Shown one piece after another: positions 44,411 to 58,724 of a stretch of DNA of 64,000 nt; the stretch's first letter is position 1; every line of letters starts with the position of its first letter. Position numbers and translations under genes: made by a program. The notes beneath the pieces were generated by a model. The model was not told the origin of the DNA, did not search any database, and saw nothing but the letters and a program-made list of their open reading frames with translations. Source of the DNA: Vicia villosa (Eukaryota; Streptophyta; Magnoliopsida; Fabales; Fabaceae); assembly GCF_029867415.1 (NCBI RefSeq), contig NW_026705492.1:434001-498000 (forward strand), in the 5' to 3' direction.

Positions 44411-46704
44411 GGTCAAATCACAGTCATAGGATCGAAGAACATCACGAAGATTGGTACGGGTACAAATAAATTTTGAGCCGTTATCCTTTGTTTCTTAAAC
44501 CGTGAACCAAGCCACGTTACAACCCTTGAAAGTCCTAACTGAAGCATGGTTAGTTCGAAAGCATACTGTCACAACAAAGGTATCCTGACTCCTTAAGGTT
44601 TACCAAAAATGCTGAGTTGATATTTCGTTTTTACAAACATCACATTTTTATAAACATCACGCTTTTACGTCTCCTGTTTTAATGTTTTTAACAAACTCAA
44701 GACAGACGTATGCATTGCATCTCATGAATTCATTATTAAACATATTCTGCTACATAATTTCAAATGTTAGCATCAGAAAAAATTTGCAAAGGGTACAACT
44801 AATGACTAAAAGTCATCCCGACAGACGAAACCACTTCAGTAACAATAACTCTCACACCTGACTTAATTAGAAGGCAATGAATACAAGGGGCATGATGTGC
44901 TTTGTCCAATCAATTTGGGGATATCGAGTCAAGATTCCAAGAAACTCTCGAGAATGCCAAACGGCCAGGGGCATCATCCTTAATCGTGATTACTAGGGGC
45001 AAGTCACCCATATTATATATCTCATAAAGTCCTCGCAAGGTGAATCTTTCCAAAGTCCCTACCAGCAGGGACAAATCTATGCAAAGTCCAGTTTGACATC
45101 TCGATCAATATTCATTGATATGTCCCAATCAACACAAATCCAGGAACGATAGTTACTGGGGGCAACGTTCAAGGCATCCACGTCTTCCCACAAGGTCGGT
45201 TTCACGGGATCATATTCCCACAGAGTAATCATTAAGAAGATATCTTCAAATGTTCTCGTCCCAACAAAGACTTAGTTCCTCAATTGAGTTTACATCTTTG
45301 ACACTGCCGGTTCCCCTATACTATTCTCTTCTCCAAACAGGGTTATTCATCTCTCTTATCCCCAGTCAGGGTACATCAAGACGAATCATTCAAATCGTTT
45401 CCATCCCCAAGCAGAAATCATAAATCCCCAGCTACACATCTTCAAAACAAGATCAAATATCCAAGTCACAATGACACATAGATTTATTTTCTCAGAACAA
45501 CATCAGTCATACATCATATACATCACATACATATTCATACATTTCATACATTACTGCATGATAAACATATGGGTTTCTCATTTATTTGGAGTGACTCGTC
45601 ATATAATACATGCATCATGACATTGCATATTTCTAACTTTGTTTTCAAGTTCCTCCTCGACAAGCATTCCTCTCAGATATAATCGAGCTGAAGATTTATT
45701 ATGACAAGCCTTTTACATTCCAAAACTTCATCAAATAACTTATCAACTCTAACGTGCAAGCATCCTCTATCAGATATGGTCTAATGTATGACCCGTTCCG
45801 GTATTCTCAGTCAGATATGGTCTAATGTATGACTCGTTCTGGCATTATCCTTCAGATATGGTTTAATGAATAACTCGTTCTGACATCCTTCATCAGATAT
45901 GGTCTAATGTATGACTCGTTCTGGTATTCTCCTTCAGATATGGTTTAATGAATAACTCGTTCTGATGTCCTACTTCCAGATATGGTCTAATGTACGACTC
46001 GTTCTGATATCCTTCCTCGGATATGGTTTAATGTATGACTCATTCTGGTATTCTCCTTCAGATATAGTTTAATGAATAACTCGTTCTGATGTCCTACTTC
46101 CAGATATGGTCTAATGTACGACTCGTTCTGGTATCCTTCCTCAGATATGGTCTAATGTATGACTCGTTATGACACCCTCCAACAGATATGAACTAATATT
46201 CTCCTTCAGATATGGTTTAATACATGACTCGTTCTGACGTCCTCTATCATATATGGTCTAATGTATGACCCGTTATGGTATTCTATTTACAAGATCTAAT
46301 TCTATCATCACAAACGAGGTAGACGCAATCAACTGTCAAAGTCTAAATTCTGTTACTACGAACATAAATGACACGATTAACATTCAACAACTACTTCTCA
46401 ACACTTCAAATTCAGATATAATCTAACGTACGATTCATTCTGACTTTCAAAACTTATCGAGACAGATGGCATCTTTAAGCCCATCACAATCAAATCCCAA
46501 GAATCCGGATGGCATCTTTAAGCCCATCTCCGATAATACTCTGCTTGGATGGCATATTTAATCCCATCTCCTACAAAAAGTTCCTACTTCAGCTAGGGCA
46601 AATTCCTGGGTATTCTAGTGTTCAATCCTCTTCTACCTTCAGATTCCGACAGGCACACAAGCCATTCTATATCCTCAGGTATAAGAAGATTGAACAGGGG
46701 CAGA
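44411..46704 (+). mobile_element. 3' internal region of an Ogre-like element ('Ogre D'), non-coding
   Basis: About 2.3 kb lies between the broken copia and LTR D. No open frame of note was seen on either strand. It contains purine words such as 'aggggcaa', a 41-42-bp minisatellite (45764-46290) and three copies of 'gatggcat(c/a)tttaa(g/t)cccatc' (46465-46580). It ends in 'aacaggggcaga', a plausible polypurine tract directly before LTR D. It fits the long 3' UTR that Ogre elements carry after integrase. The 5' part of the element, with all genes, is absent. Confidence 0.6.
45764..46290 (+). repeat. 41-42-bp minisatellite in Ogre D 3' region
   Basis: About thirteen units of the type 'cagatatggtctaatgtatg' plus 'actcgttctggtattctcctt'. 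Unit ends alternate ('ggtattctcctt', 'gatgtcctacttc', 'tatccttcct'), and a block of three units (about 124 bp) occurs twice in a row (about 45891-46140). Degenerate copies continue to about 46445. Confidence 0.88.
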
Positions 46705-49700
46705 TGTCATACCCCAAAATTTGCACATCATATTTAATCATATTTCAGTCCATCTGACTTTCAAACGCTCAAAGATACACAAGAAGGAAGCATGCAGTCT
46801 CTCTCCTAAACAACAACCCTCCAACCAGGGTTTTTCCTTTCTCAAAGAAAAGTCAGGTTTTGATACCTCCAGTGGACTCCATGGCCTATCATATGAATCA
46901 AATAATCCTCACGCCATGTCTCAAGCTCCGATTCAAAAGACTGCTCGCTCAATGGCCCAAACGATCAATAATCGACTAGTTGACCCAAAAGTCAAACTAT
47001 GGTCAAATCACAGTCAAAGTTCCTGATTTTTTGTCAACATTCTCACTTTGAAGTATCATTCATAATTTGATCATGGATTGATCATGATTCATCAAGAAAA
47101 GATCAGAAATCAACAAAACCTAAAAGTTTCTAAATTAGGGTTTTGTAGGAGAAAGTCAACCCAACTTTGACCAGCCATAACTTTCACATGGAACATCAGA
47201 AATTTCCCATCCAAAGCTCATTTTGGAGGAAATTGAATTCTCTACAACTTTGTCTCTCACATGCCAAGTCTAAAAATGCTTCATTTGAGAGATATAGGCC
47301 AAAACATTACAGGTCCTTCTAGAAGATCGCAAAAAGCTGTTTTTTTGTCAGGAGCAACATCATCAAGATAAAATCTCCAAATGGAAAATATGTTCCAAAG
47401 TGGATTTTAGAGGACATCTTGGGCTTTCCAAAAAGTCATAGAACACTTCCATATGATAAATATTGAATGAGTTATGGCTTGCGCAAGTTAGTCGATTTTT
47501 GAGAATTTACATGAAGCCCTAATTGGTGAATTTCATTTTTTTGAGTAATGGGCCTATGATGTTGCACTTACCACGTGATTTTGAGTTTGGAAAAGGCCCA
47601 TGTTTTCATTCTCTTAATTTTACTATTTTTATTCCATTTATTTTGGATTTTATTCATTAAAAATTCAAATTAAATCTAACATAATCATGGGAAATATTAA
47701 AGGGATGAATGAGTTTATTTTTGTATCAAATATTGAGTCTCCAAATCATGATAAATCACTGGAAATTCGTGGAAGCTTGATTAAACAAGTTTAGGCCCAA
47801 AAATAGAAAGATTCACATGATTGGAAAATCAAATCTCCCTTATTCCAATCACTTGAATTTGACTCATATATGTTGCCCTAATCTTTCTTCTATATATATA
47901 CAAGCTTAGCAGAGGCAAGGGGGACGAAAGGAGGATAGAGGAAATAGAGTTTTCAAGAACAAAGTTTAAAACAAAACTAGGGCAAAGGAGATTTTTCGTT
48001 CCAGTCACATTCAACGCCAACAAGCCATTCCATTCTCTTCCTGAGGTATCCCAAGGTATGATTGGATCAAAAACACAGTCTTTGCACGCTTAGAATTGAA
48101 GTTCCATGTTCATAATTTTTATGCATGCTTCAATCGTTGAATCTTACTTATCTCTGTGTGTTAACCCTTGCTAATGCTTTGTTTGAGTTTCTGATACATT
48201 TAAAGGAAGGTTTGAATCGGTAGCTTGAAGTTCTAACGTATAGAACCCGAGACGCCATTGTTAGGGCTCTCCAAAGATAAGCATTCGGTCTCCATCATTT
48301 AGGCCATGGTAGTATCAAACGAAAGCACCATGATGCTTTTAACATCTTGTAGACACGATCTGGGTTGCTTTCTTTCTCTTTTATGATTGTTTTTGCAGGT
48401 TTGGAGAACGTGAGTTAATTGCTACGGAATTAGTTGCAGAGTTCGTGGCTAATTCCTAGCTATTTGGTAGCTAACTTTTCGCAGGTTCTTTAGAGAAGAA
48501 GACGAAGGAGGTGTGATACGTGGAACGGCCCAGTTGGTTGGTCAACGAAACAAATTATCTCTCCTCTTGCGATTCGCTCAACTCAATGCGTGGGGCCCAG
48601 TTTTGACTGCAGTTTGAATTTATCAATTTGTCACATGTCTTAATATATATTTACTTGTGTGTGTTTTATTATCAGCTAATTATTATAGCGCAGGTGGCAA
48701 TTGCTTGAGGCAAGCATCCTTGAGGGCCTGGGTTCAACTCCCAGCGGTTCCCTTAATTTTTTTCTAGTTTCTTGTACAAGTATGCTTCAGGATTCCACAC
48801 ATGCTGCCAACGCACGCCCATGGTGTACCTCCAATCATTACCATTAGATCCTCATCAAAGCTGGATCCGACGCCCAGGATTGAGGGTGCATCTCAAAGAC
48901 TTCCAGCTGCATCACACAAGATTGTAGCTAAGTTCTCTAATCTTTTTATTTATTTTTTTTTAAATTATATAATTCCTCTTTTGTTTATTTTCTTTTTCTT
49001 TATTATTTTTAAAGAAGTTTATTTTATTTAAAACCTTTTTTTTATTCTTATAAAATCATATTTTCATGACTCTTTAAATTATTTAATCGAACTTTCGATT
49101 TTTTTTAAATTCTCAAATATATTAATATATTCACTTTTTATAAAACCAGTTGCTTTAAACCCTAGGGTCCTCAGGTAGGTGTTATCCACTAACGCATTTT
49201 TAAGCCTTATAAACCTTTTGGGTCACAATAGGTTTTCTTAAATAACCCTTTAGGTACATGATTAAGATTTGTAAACTTTTTAGGGTTTGTAATCAATTAG
49301 GGTTTAGATCGGTTAATGCACTAACATTTTTCTTCTTCGTGTCTAACTTTCAGGGTTAATCAAAATTCTTCCGACTACGCGCCATGCCAATAAAAAAAGC
49401 TAGGTTCTAATCCTTTTCTTATTTAAATATTATTTTATCTTTTAATTTTTGCCTTATAGGTTAAATTAGGGTTTATTTTCAATGCCAAGGAATTCCTCCT
49501 ACACTCACCCCTATTATTTTCCGTTTAATTCTCAGATGATCAGAGTCAATCGAAGGTTCAAGGAAGATCAAGGCTGAAGATGTGTAAATTAATTTTCTGC
49601 CTTTATTTTTCTGTTACCCTATAAGGGTTTTATTGTAATAGGTTGGGTTTTATTTTTCCCCACCCCCGCAGGTGTTTATTGTAATAGCGTAGGATTTTAA

Positions 49701-50578
49701 CTGTTTTATTTTCTGCCATGGTTAGTAATCCTAGGGAGTGCAAGCCTGCTAAATAACTTAGATCACTAATTATAAGATAAATATCATCGAAGTTAACCAC
49801 ATGATTGTTGCACCCACACACCATTAGGGTAATTCCTCTTGTTGCCTTTGTTGCCTATTGCCTTATAATTCGGTTGCCTCTAAGTATGCTAAATAGTCAA
49901 AGTCCCTCGATTCCGAGGATACCTAAAGCAATGTTGTCTGTTGCCTTCAAAGTTATTGAAACTCCCTTGAGGTTGCCTTATAAAGAATAATTGTTCCAAT
50001 TGCTAAGGTATCATCGCATGATGCCTAAAAAGATAAAATGACTATTATATCCTTCCCTTAGACTACCTGCCCTCTTTATGGCATGGGACAGTCTTATGGC
50101 GAACGATAACTTCGATGACCCTTCAACCTCCAATACAAGGACTTCCTACCCTCCTATGGTATGGATAGCCCTGAAAGGCTAAAAGACTTTTTTTTCTAAC
50201 TTAAGGGTAATTGCTTTTTAATTGCTTGCTCTTTCTTCAAATTCAAATTCTTTTTCCCACTTATTTTCAAATACTTTCAAACAAGGCTACGCTTATTTAC
50301 AAGCTAAAGTCCTTAAACAAAGTTTTTTCTATTCACACCCTACTTTTCAAATAATTCAAACTTTTTGAAAACAAAGTGAGCTAAGCAATTGAGAGCCCAT
50401 GGAAAACCATGGATACAAAGGGTGCTTTACACCTTCCCTTTGTATAACTTACCCCCCGAACTCAAAATCTTTAAAAGGTCTTTTTCTGTTCTTTTAGCCT
50501 TTCTTCTTGGATAAAATAAAAGTTGGTGGCGACTCTTGCTATCCGCACATTTCGATAAAGTCAGTTCACCGTATTACA
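46705..50578 (+). mobile_element. 3' LTR of Ogre D ('LTR D')
   Basis: TGTCATACCCCAAAATTTGCAC to ...CCGTATTACA, 3,874 bp, preceded by a purine tract. A TATA motif (47891-47899, TATATATAT) and the conserved tail 'gagcccatggaaaaccatgg...ggtggcgactct' (50390-50540) support the call. A tRNA-like module lies at 48688-48760. It interrupts LTR C; the right flank ACAAG (50579-50583) should be one half of a target duplication whose other half is lost. Open frames inside it are short and not convincing. Confidence 0.85.
48688..48760 (+). other. tRNA-like module of LTR D
   Basis: GGTTCAACTCC (48731-48741) is a perfect B-box and is followed by 'cagcggttcccttaa' and a T-run of seven. The A-box is poor ('gcaggtggcaattgc', about 48690). 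It lies at a relative LTR position similar to those in LTRs A, B and C. Confidence 0.45.
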
Positions 50579-50583
50579 ACAAG

Positions 50584-51745
50584 GATTCCAATTTGGGCAT
50601 GACCTATAATTTCTCTTCATGAGCCCAACTTTGAATCATCATAACTCCTAGCTCAAAATGAATTTGGAGAAGGTTGAGCATAATTTGGAAAGCCCTTAAC
50701 ATGTACTTCAATTCATTAGTTTGGAGTTTCTTCAAAATCATTTGGGAAATTTTTGAAAAACAGGCCCAAAGTTTGAAGAAAACTAGGTTAAAAACACTTG
50801 GAATTTTTCTAAGTTTTTATAACCTATGACTTCCAAAGCTCATATCTCTTAAATGATTGATCTCTTGAAAAAAGTTCCCTTGTGAGAAGTTGTTTTATTT
50901 GATGAGATCTACAACTTTCATGTTGGAAGTTTTTTGAGTTGTGTAGGTGAAATTTTGAGATCCATGAACTAGGTCAAAATGCACTAGTTTGACTTTTTGT
51001 TGACTTTTTGATTCTTGATGAATTTTCTTGATTTTCTTTGGTCAAATGTCTTCAATAATCATATATGATATTGATCCTTAAAGTCATGTTTTGATCCAAA
51101 ACCCTAAAAGTCAAAAGTGATCTTGTACAATTGACTTTTTCCAGATGAAGTGAAATCTTGGACTTTGGTATTAAATCAAGTCCTCCTCCTCAAATGAGTG
51201 ATATGAATGGATTATATTGAGGTACTAGAAGCTCTTGAGTCAGGTTTTGAGTTGTGGACCCATGTCCTGATTAAAAGTCAACTGTCCAGGTGAATTAGGT
51301 CTGAAACCCTAATTGTCGACCAGATGAAATTGATGACTGTAGATCTTGAATTGAAGTTCAATGCTTAGTGGATATTGTTATATGGATCATTTGAAGATGA
51401 TTGAATCCTTTAAGTGATGTCCTGGAGCCTTTTAGGGTTTCCCAAATGTGGTCCCTGATTTCAGTCCTTGATGAGCTCAAAACCTTAGTATGGTGATCTG
51501 GGCAAACCTGAGTCTTGATGACTGGTGTCTAATCAATCATAGGTGAATGAATGAATCATCTGAGTCTTGTGATTGCATTAGAAGTCCTCCTCATATTGAT
51601 TGATCATTTGCTTGAACTCCTTTGTCCTTGAGCATCCTTGATTAAGTACCAGATGAAAAAGTGACTGCTCTGAGTACTTGTCTTGAGTTTGATGAAATGT
51701 CTGAAGGTGTGACATCTCACGGGGGGTCAAAATTAGGGTATGACA
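50584..51745 (-). mobile_element. LTR C, fragment 2 (first 1.16 kb of the LTR)
   Basis: On the minus strand this starts TGTCATACCCTAATTTTGACC at 51745 and follows LTR A from 2941 to about 4100. It includes 'gggatcacatttgggaaacc'-type sequence and 'caaactaatgaattgaagtac'. With fragment 1 it makes one LTR, except for about 340 bp (LTR A equivalents 4100-4437) missing between the pieces. The right flank is ATAAT. Confidence 0.8.
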
Positions 51746-52409
51746 ATAATAAAGCAGTGTTTTATTGTGTTAAATAAATTCTTTGAGCTCAATTCATTTT
51801 ATTACTATTGTGTTAAATATGTTCTTTGAGCTCAATTCATTTTATTACTCTACTTCAAAATCAAGATAATTCCATGAACCATATTAATAAAAAATCGGAC
51901 AATGAAAAAAAAAAGTGAATTATATCATTATATAGAAATTAGTAGTTGAAATGACACACAAGTGGATATCCAATTTTACAACTCTTTCTTCAAAGAATAT
52001 ATGACAACAAGACGAAAACGTGCAACTATCCACATTTTTGGGACAGTCTCGACGATTAGTTAGGTTTTACACGCTATAAAATATTCAAAAATTGAAGATA
52101 AGAAGTTTGGGTAACTGTGTTTACAAACTTGAAACTGTTTTAAAGAAGCAGGAGGTTAAACTAAATAACATTCTAAACTAAATTGAAGCAGGAGGCTATA
52201 ATTCAAAGAAGCTTTCTATGTGGGCCAAATGAATTGTATATTAGAGTAAAAGATTCTGATTCTAGTCACTAGCATGCTAAATAAATTCACCTTAGGAAGT
52301 GAGGTTGTCTTTCCAGTAACTAAAACAAAATATTGAAAATTTCAAATAGTAGACAGAAATATACTTGTCTAAAATAAAGTACATTGCAATGGAAAGAAGT
52401 TAATGAAAA
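51746..52409. other. Non-coding interval with a 43-bp direct duplication
   Basis: Two nearly identical 43-bp copies lie side by side at 51764-51806 and 51807-51849 ('attgtgttaaata' ... 'tttgagctcaattc'). The rest to 52409 is AT-rich without visible signals, and is presumably the 3' flank of the minus-strand gene that follows. Confidence 0.6.
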
Positions 52410-55400
52410 TCAATCAACATTGTTCATTGTTAAAGCTAATTTTGCAGCATCTTTGTCTTTCTTTTGTTTCTTCCGTTGTGCGATGAATCTTTGTCTCTCC
52501 CTAGCTAACTCATAATCACTTTTGAGCCGTTTCTTATACCTGATTGGATTGGGTCTCTTTTTGAACTTTTTTGCACTAGAATCAACTACAAGAGGTTCAG
52601 CAACGCTAGTATCTTTGCAAGATGTAGACCTGGAAGATGAAGGTTGACCGGAAACGCCTTTAGCAACAATTAACTCTTCTGATTGCTTCCCACATTCAAT
52701 AGCACCATTAAGAAAAAATTGGCACGCTTCAGGGTCCATGCAAACACGAGTTATAATCTGAAGCATAACACCAGAAGCTTGTTGATATCTTTGTGTAAAG
52801 TAGTATCTTGAATTCCTCCAATGGTGATGGGTTGTAACTTATAAAGGGATGGACGAATTCCTTTAGTCCAACGCTTCAATATGTAGTGGTCAGGTATGGT
52901 CTTCAAGGACTGGTATTGGACAGAACTCCCTAAGAAGGCTAATATCTTGAAAACATGGCGACATAAGAATCCCCGGTTCTGAAACATCCGACATGTACAA
53001 GTAAAAATCTTGTTCCCAATATCTATAGTAACAATCCTCTCATCAAGTCGCAAAGGATCTTGATCATTAGGAAGAAGATTTTCTGGAACTTCTTCGACCG
53101 ACATATAAACATTCCCAGCAACATTATTATCATAATCCATCTCATCGGCATCACGAACAAGTTGAATTATGAACACTTTGAAAACTCTATTAGAAATTGA
53201 ACTTCTTGATGTGTCCTCCTCATAATAATATTTGAAAGAAAGATCATATTGCTTGTGAATGAATGCAAACGATGCTGGAGTATACTTGGCAACAACAGAC
53301 CTTATGATTTGGCTGTTGGGATAATTGTTTCTTGGCCTGGTACTGGCATCCTTGTAATCACAATCAGCATGATTATCTCACATTTTCTCAACCATAACAT
53401 TGAAATGGATAAAGAATTGCACAAGTGAGTGGTCTGGCTGAAGAAAGTGGCGAAGAAAGGCATTGAACGACTCGCTTAACTGTGTGGTCTTCAAACCAGC
53501 AGTGAAGTGTGATTTCGCCCAAGCAGAAGACCATTGAGTACGATTACGATGAATCTGGACAAGCCAAGTAAATTCAGAAGTAGCTTTACCACCAAAACAA
53601 TTTTGAAGCATCTTATTCCAGTTGAAGTCAAACTCTGCCTCATCATCAACATTCGAAACCAGATGATGTAGTTCGTCAAGAAATGCAGCATTGCAATGAG
53701 AGCCTAAGTTGGATTTTTCATTCTCCCCCATGTGCCAGGAACACAACCCATGGAAGACATCGGGAAAAATGTTTCGAACTGACTTCATCAAAGCACAAGT
53801 TTGGTCTGTATAAATTGTAATGGGTTTCTTATTTTTCATGCACTTCAGGAAAGTGGTAAACAACCAATCAAAACTTGCAGAAGTCTCACCGTAGAGCAGG
53901 GTAGAACCAAATAATACACTCTTACGGTGATTGTCAAATCCAAGGAATGGAGCTGGTACATATGACAAAAACATATAACAAAAAAGTTAAAACAATGGAT
54001 GTTTAATAGCAGTGTCATATGAAGTGACTAGATCGAACTTAATGCTTTGATTTATTATGGATACTCGTATTTTTTTAGACAACACGCATTAGACATGTCA
54101 CATGTTTTCTTCATGTTGTTGATATCACCGCTCACTGCCAGACATATATACAGCCAGCTACAAATATTTCTGCTGTTGTGTGAATTCTAATGTATATCAA
54201 TAATGCATAGTTGAATACAAATCTTAAAGAAGTGGCATACCTAAAACAATGGATGTTATCAAATTTATTGTGTCCTATTGTTTTCAAAATTCTTTAAAAG
54301 ATGAAGAAGATCCCAGAACCAGCATGTAGTTGTCAAATTTATAAGTCATAAGTTTTGTTGTTTATTGAAGCCGATTTGTGTTATCCGACTCGAAGGATTA
54401 ATCTGAGAAATTACTACGCAATAAGACTGCAATTTTGAACTTATAATTGATATTACAAATAGTGTACTTGTAATAAGGTATATGTAATAGTAGTTCCATA
54501 ATTAAAAAAGTTGAAGAACAAAAATGAAAAAAGGAAAATACAGAGAAATGAATAGAAAACAAACCTAATGGACGATACTCCGTGTTTGTTCGATAAGTTG
54601 TGTCGACACTGATGAGATCACCAAATAATTCATAGTCTTGCTGCATTATTGAATCTGACCAGACAAAATGCTAGCTATGTTCTCTTCAAAATCAACTTGG
54701 ATATCATAATAGAACGATGGGTTCCTCAAAGGTTCATTTCTAAGATATTGTTGGATCATAGTTGCATCACCAATGACCATTTCCTTTTGTCGAACAGTGG
54801 TGAGAAAGTTCTTTAAATCTTGAAAGCAATACCCAAGGTTCTTTGAACCACCAGCTATTTGACGCATAACTTGAAAGGAGGATCTTACAGACATGCCTGC
54901 TTTCGAATTTATTATAGCAAGTTATTTTTGAGGCTCACTAATCTCTCGAGCTGTCCTCAAGTAATGCGAATGCTCGGGTTTATGGATAGGGTGGTTATGA
55001 GAAACATTCCATTTGTATATATGATAACCTTTAACATTGGAATCATACTTCAACGAAATACTAGCTGGGCAACCAGTCCTTTCCTCGGGAAGTTCTTTCT
55101 CTTTCTGAAATTCAATGAGAACAGGAGTATCCGAGTTTGTCTTGTTCTTAGGATCCGCCCGACTTCCATGCTTGAAACCATGCTTGTTACAAACATAACG
55201 GACATATTGCACAATGTCAGTTTTTTTGTTACGAGAATCATAGAAGGAGTGCAGATTTCTTCTCAAAGAAAATCCCTTTTCATGAGCGTATTTAGCATAG
55301 AATTCCTTCATTGATGAAAGGTCGTGGAAGACAAAATGTTGCCATGATTCTTTATTTTCATCGGAGTAAGAAACAACATCTTGAGTGACATTTGTGAAAG

Positions 55401-55416
55401 ATGAAATCTCATCCAT
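52410..55416 (-). pseudogene. FAR1/MULE-type transposase-like gene, decayed
   Basis: FAR1-related proteins derive from Mutator-like transposases; some act as transcription factors in plants. In minus-strand order: ATG 55416, a FAR1 DNA-binding domain ('YAKYAHEKGFSLRR', 'RTGCPASISLKY', 'HNHPI'), a linker, then the MULE transposase core ('DTTYRTN' to 'FHGLCSWHMGEN', about 54625-53720). A SWIM zinc finger CXC...CXH ('CTCRMFQNRGFLCRH') lies near 53000-52940, followed by a basic tail ending at 52410. Defects: TAA at 54924-54922, a frameshift near 54670, TGA at 53380-53378, and a frameshift near 52760. An intron (54564-53953) joins 'TEYRPL' to 'PFLGF'. It could be a MULE transposase or a former FRS gene; no terminal inverted repeats were found. 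Confidence 0.85.
53953..54564 (-). other. Intron of the FAR1/MULE-type gene
   Basis: On the minus strand the exon ends 'ccattaG', the intron begins GTTTGT (54564) and ends 'tgtaccAG' (53953), and the next exon opens 'ctccattcc'. The split codon gives alanine, which restores the expected 'YRPLAPF' reading of the family. Length 612 bp. Confidence 0.75.
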
Positions 55417-56010
55417 TAGCAACGCAACCTACGAAATACAAATTACAAATTGAATAATAGGACAACATGGAAATATATAGATAAAAGATTATATATGTTT
55501 AATTCTAATAAAGCAAAAATATGCACATTACTCATGAAATCCTAACATTACTCAACCATATTACACATTACTTAGTGAATTCTTGCATTACCTAATCATA
55601 TATTGCAAGAAAGAAATTCTGAAATTGAAGGGAAAAATTCTAAAATTTAATTTAACAATTGTAAGATCGAATACCTATAATTTCGTGGATGAAAGTGAGC
55701 TGTGAGGAATCGCCAGAATGAATTATTGCTGGCGGTGAAGGATGCCGACGTTGGTGATGTGTTGGGAACGAAGGATGTGGTGATCGTGGTGAACGGTGGT
55801 GCTCGGTGAAGGAATGATGCGGACGGTGGTGATCGGTGGTGAACGCAGGAGCTTCAGTGGTGAAGGCAACTGGCGACGGTGGGGGTGGTGATCGGTGGTG
55901 AAGGAGAGGAGCTGATCGTGATTGCCTTGGAACTGAGGAGAAGGAAAGAAAAAAATCACAAAGTTTTTTTTTTCTGTTATTAGGAAGTATATATATATGA
56001 TGAATTATGT
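55417..56010 (-). other. 5' flank of the FAR1/MULE-type gene, with GGTGGTGATC repeats
   Basis: No coding signal I would trust. The stretch 55730-55925 repeats 'cggtggtgatcggtggtgaa'-like words on the plus strand, which open a His/Pro/Ser-rich frame on the minus strand by composition alone. Possibly the 5' UTR of the gene. Confidence 0.4.
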
Positions 56011-56038
56011 CCATTGGATTAAAAATAAGATCCAATGG
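56011..56038. repeat. Perfect inverted repeat, 9-bp arms
   Basis: CCATTGGAT and ATCCAATGG flank a 10-base spacer. The wording 'ccattggatt'/'aatccaatgg' also occurs at the ends of the fold-back elements further right (for example 60727-60736), so this may be a relic of one. Confidence 0.5.
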
Positions 56039-56164
56039 CTTATGAAGGCTTATGCATGGTGCATAAGTAAATCCTTATGCATATTAGCCAATGCCTAGGT
56101 TGGCCTATATATGCATATATAGAACGACTTATAAGGTTACTTAAATAATATGGATTAATTGAAC

Positions 56165-56345
56165 ACCATAATGAAAAATAGACTTTTAAATAGGCTTTCA
56201 GGCCAGGGCAGACTCTTAAAAAGGCCAAGCCAGGAAAAAAAGCCTATTATAGGCCACAGGTCAAGCTCTGGCCTTTCAAGTTTATCGTAGGCCAGGCTCA
56301 GGCCTTATAAAGCCTAGTCTAACCTAGCCTATTTCCACCCCTAGG
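56165..56345 (-). mobile_element. Possible hAT-like element end
   Basis: On the minus strand it begins 'TAGGGGTGGAAATAGGC' and is full of 'ggcctg' and 'aggcc' words. This resembles the subterminal repeats of hAT-type non-autonomous elements in plants. Only one end is recognised. Confidence 0.35.
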
Positions 56346-58084
<1,739 letters not shown>

Positions 58085-58244
58085 GAACTATAAAATTTAG
58101 GTATGAATTAGAGAACTTATGTGAACAAAAATTGGTGTTTGATCTATTTAAAACATAAAAAAATAAAAAGAAATTTTTTTGTTTTAACACATTTTTGTGT
58201 TTTCTAAAGAAGAGGTTAGAAAAGAGAATAATTAAAAAAATTAG

Positions 58245-58575
58245 ACTAGATTACAGTTTTTTTTCAGATTTACGAAATTAATCTTTCTATTTTAAATTCA
58301 AACAGTTTTGGTCTCTCTTTTTTAAATTTAAACAGTTTTAGTTCCTATTTCATGTTTTTTTTTTTTAAAAAACGATGAGATTTTTATCTATAAAGTTCAA
58401 TAATAAATTTATATACAATGATTTATCGTGTTTTATAAGTAATTTATCATTTAAAAGAAAAAATATTGTTAATTTCAAGTGCGAAATCATAAAATGGACC
58501 AAAACTGTTTAAATTTAAAAGAGGGATCAATTTCGTGAATAAAAAAAAAAGGACTAAAACTATAATTAAACCAAC
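58245..58575. mobile_element. Fold-back (MITE-like) element
   Basis: Imperfect inverted arms of about 75 bp: the left arm at about 58245-58325 ('acgaaattaatctttct', 'aaacagttttggtc') pairs with the right arm at about 58497-58572 ('ggaccaaaactgtttaaatt', 'atcaatttcgtgaa'). No coding capacity. Confidence 0.6.
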
Positions 58576-58724
58576 ATTTTAATATTCTTTGTTTTATAAA
58601 ATTTATTTGTATCAAGTTTCATAGTAAGACGGTGGTTCAATTATGTGACAATACAAACTCTTATTTTATTTCTCTCAAAATAATTTATTTTAAAGTTAAT
58701 TAGGTTTTCAAATACATAATAAAA

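Noticed and set aside
45764..46290. CRISPR-like array of repeats and spacers
   Set aside because: The whole unit repeats, with no unique spacers, in a plant retrotransposon context; it is a minisatellite.
46721..47026. 101-codon frame at the start of LTR D
   Set aside because: No family recognised, it lies in the U3-like part of an LTR, and related LTRs do not keep the frame open.
55652..56035. His/Pro/Ser-rich minus-strand protein of 127 codons
   Set aside because: Its composition follows the GGTGGTGATC repeats; no domain and no homology that I recognise.
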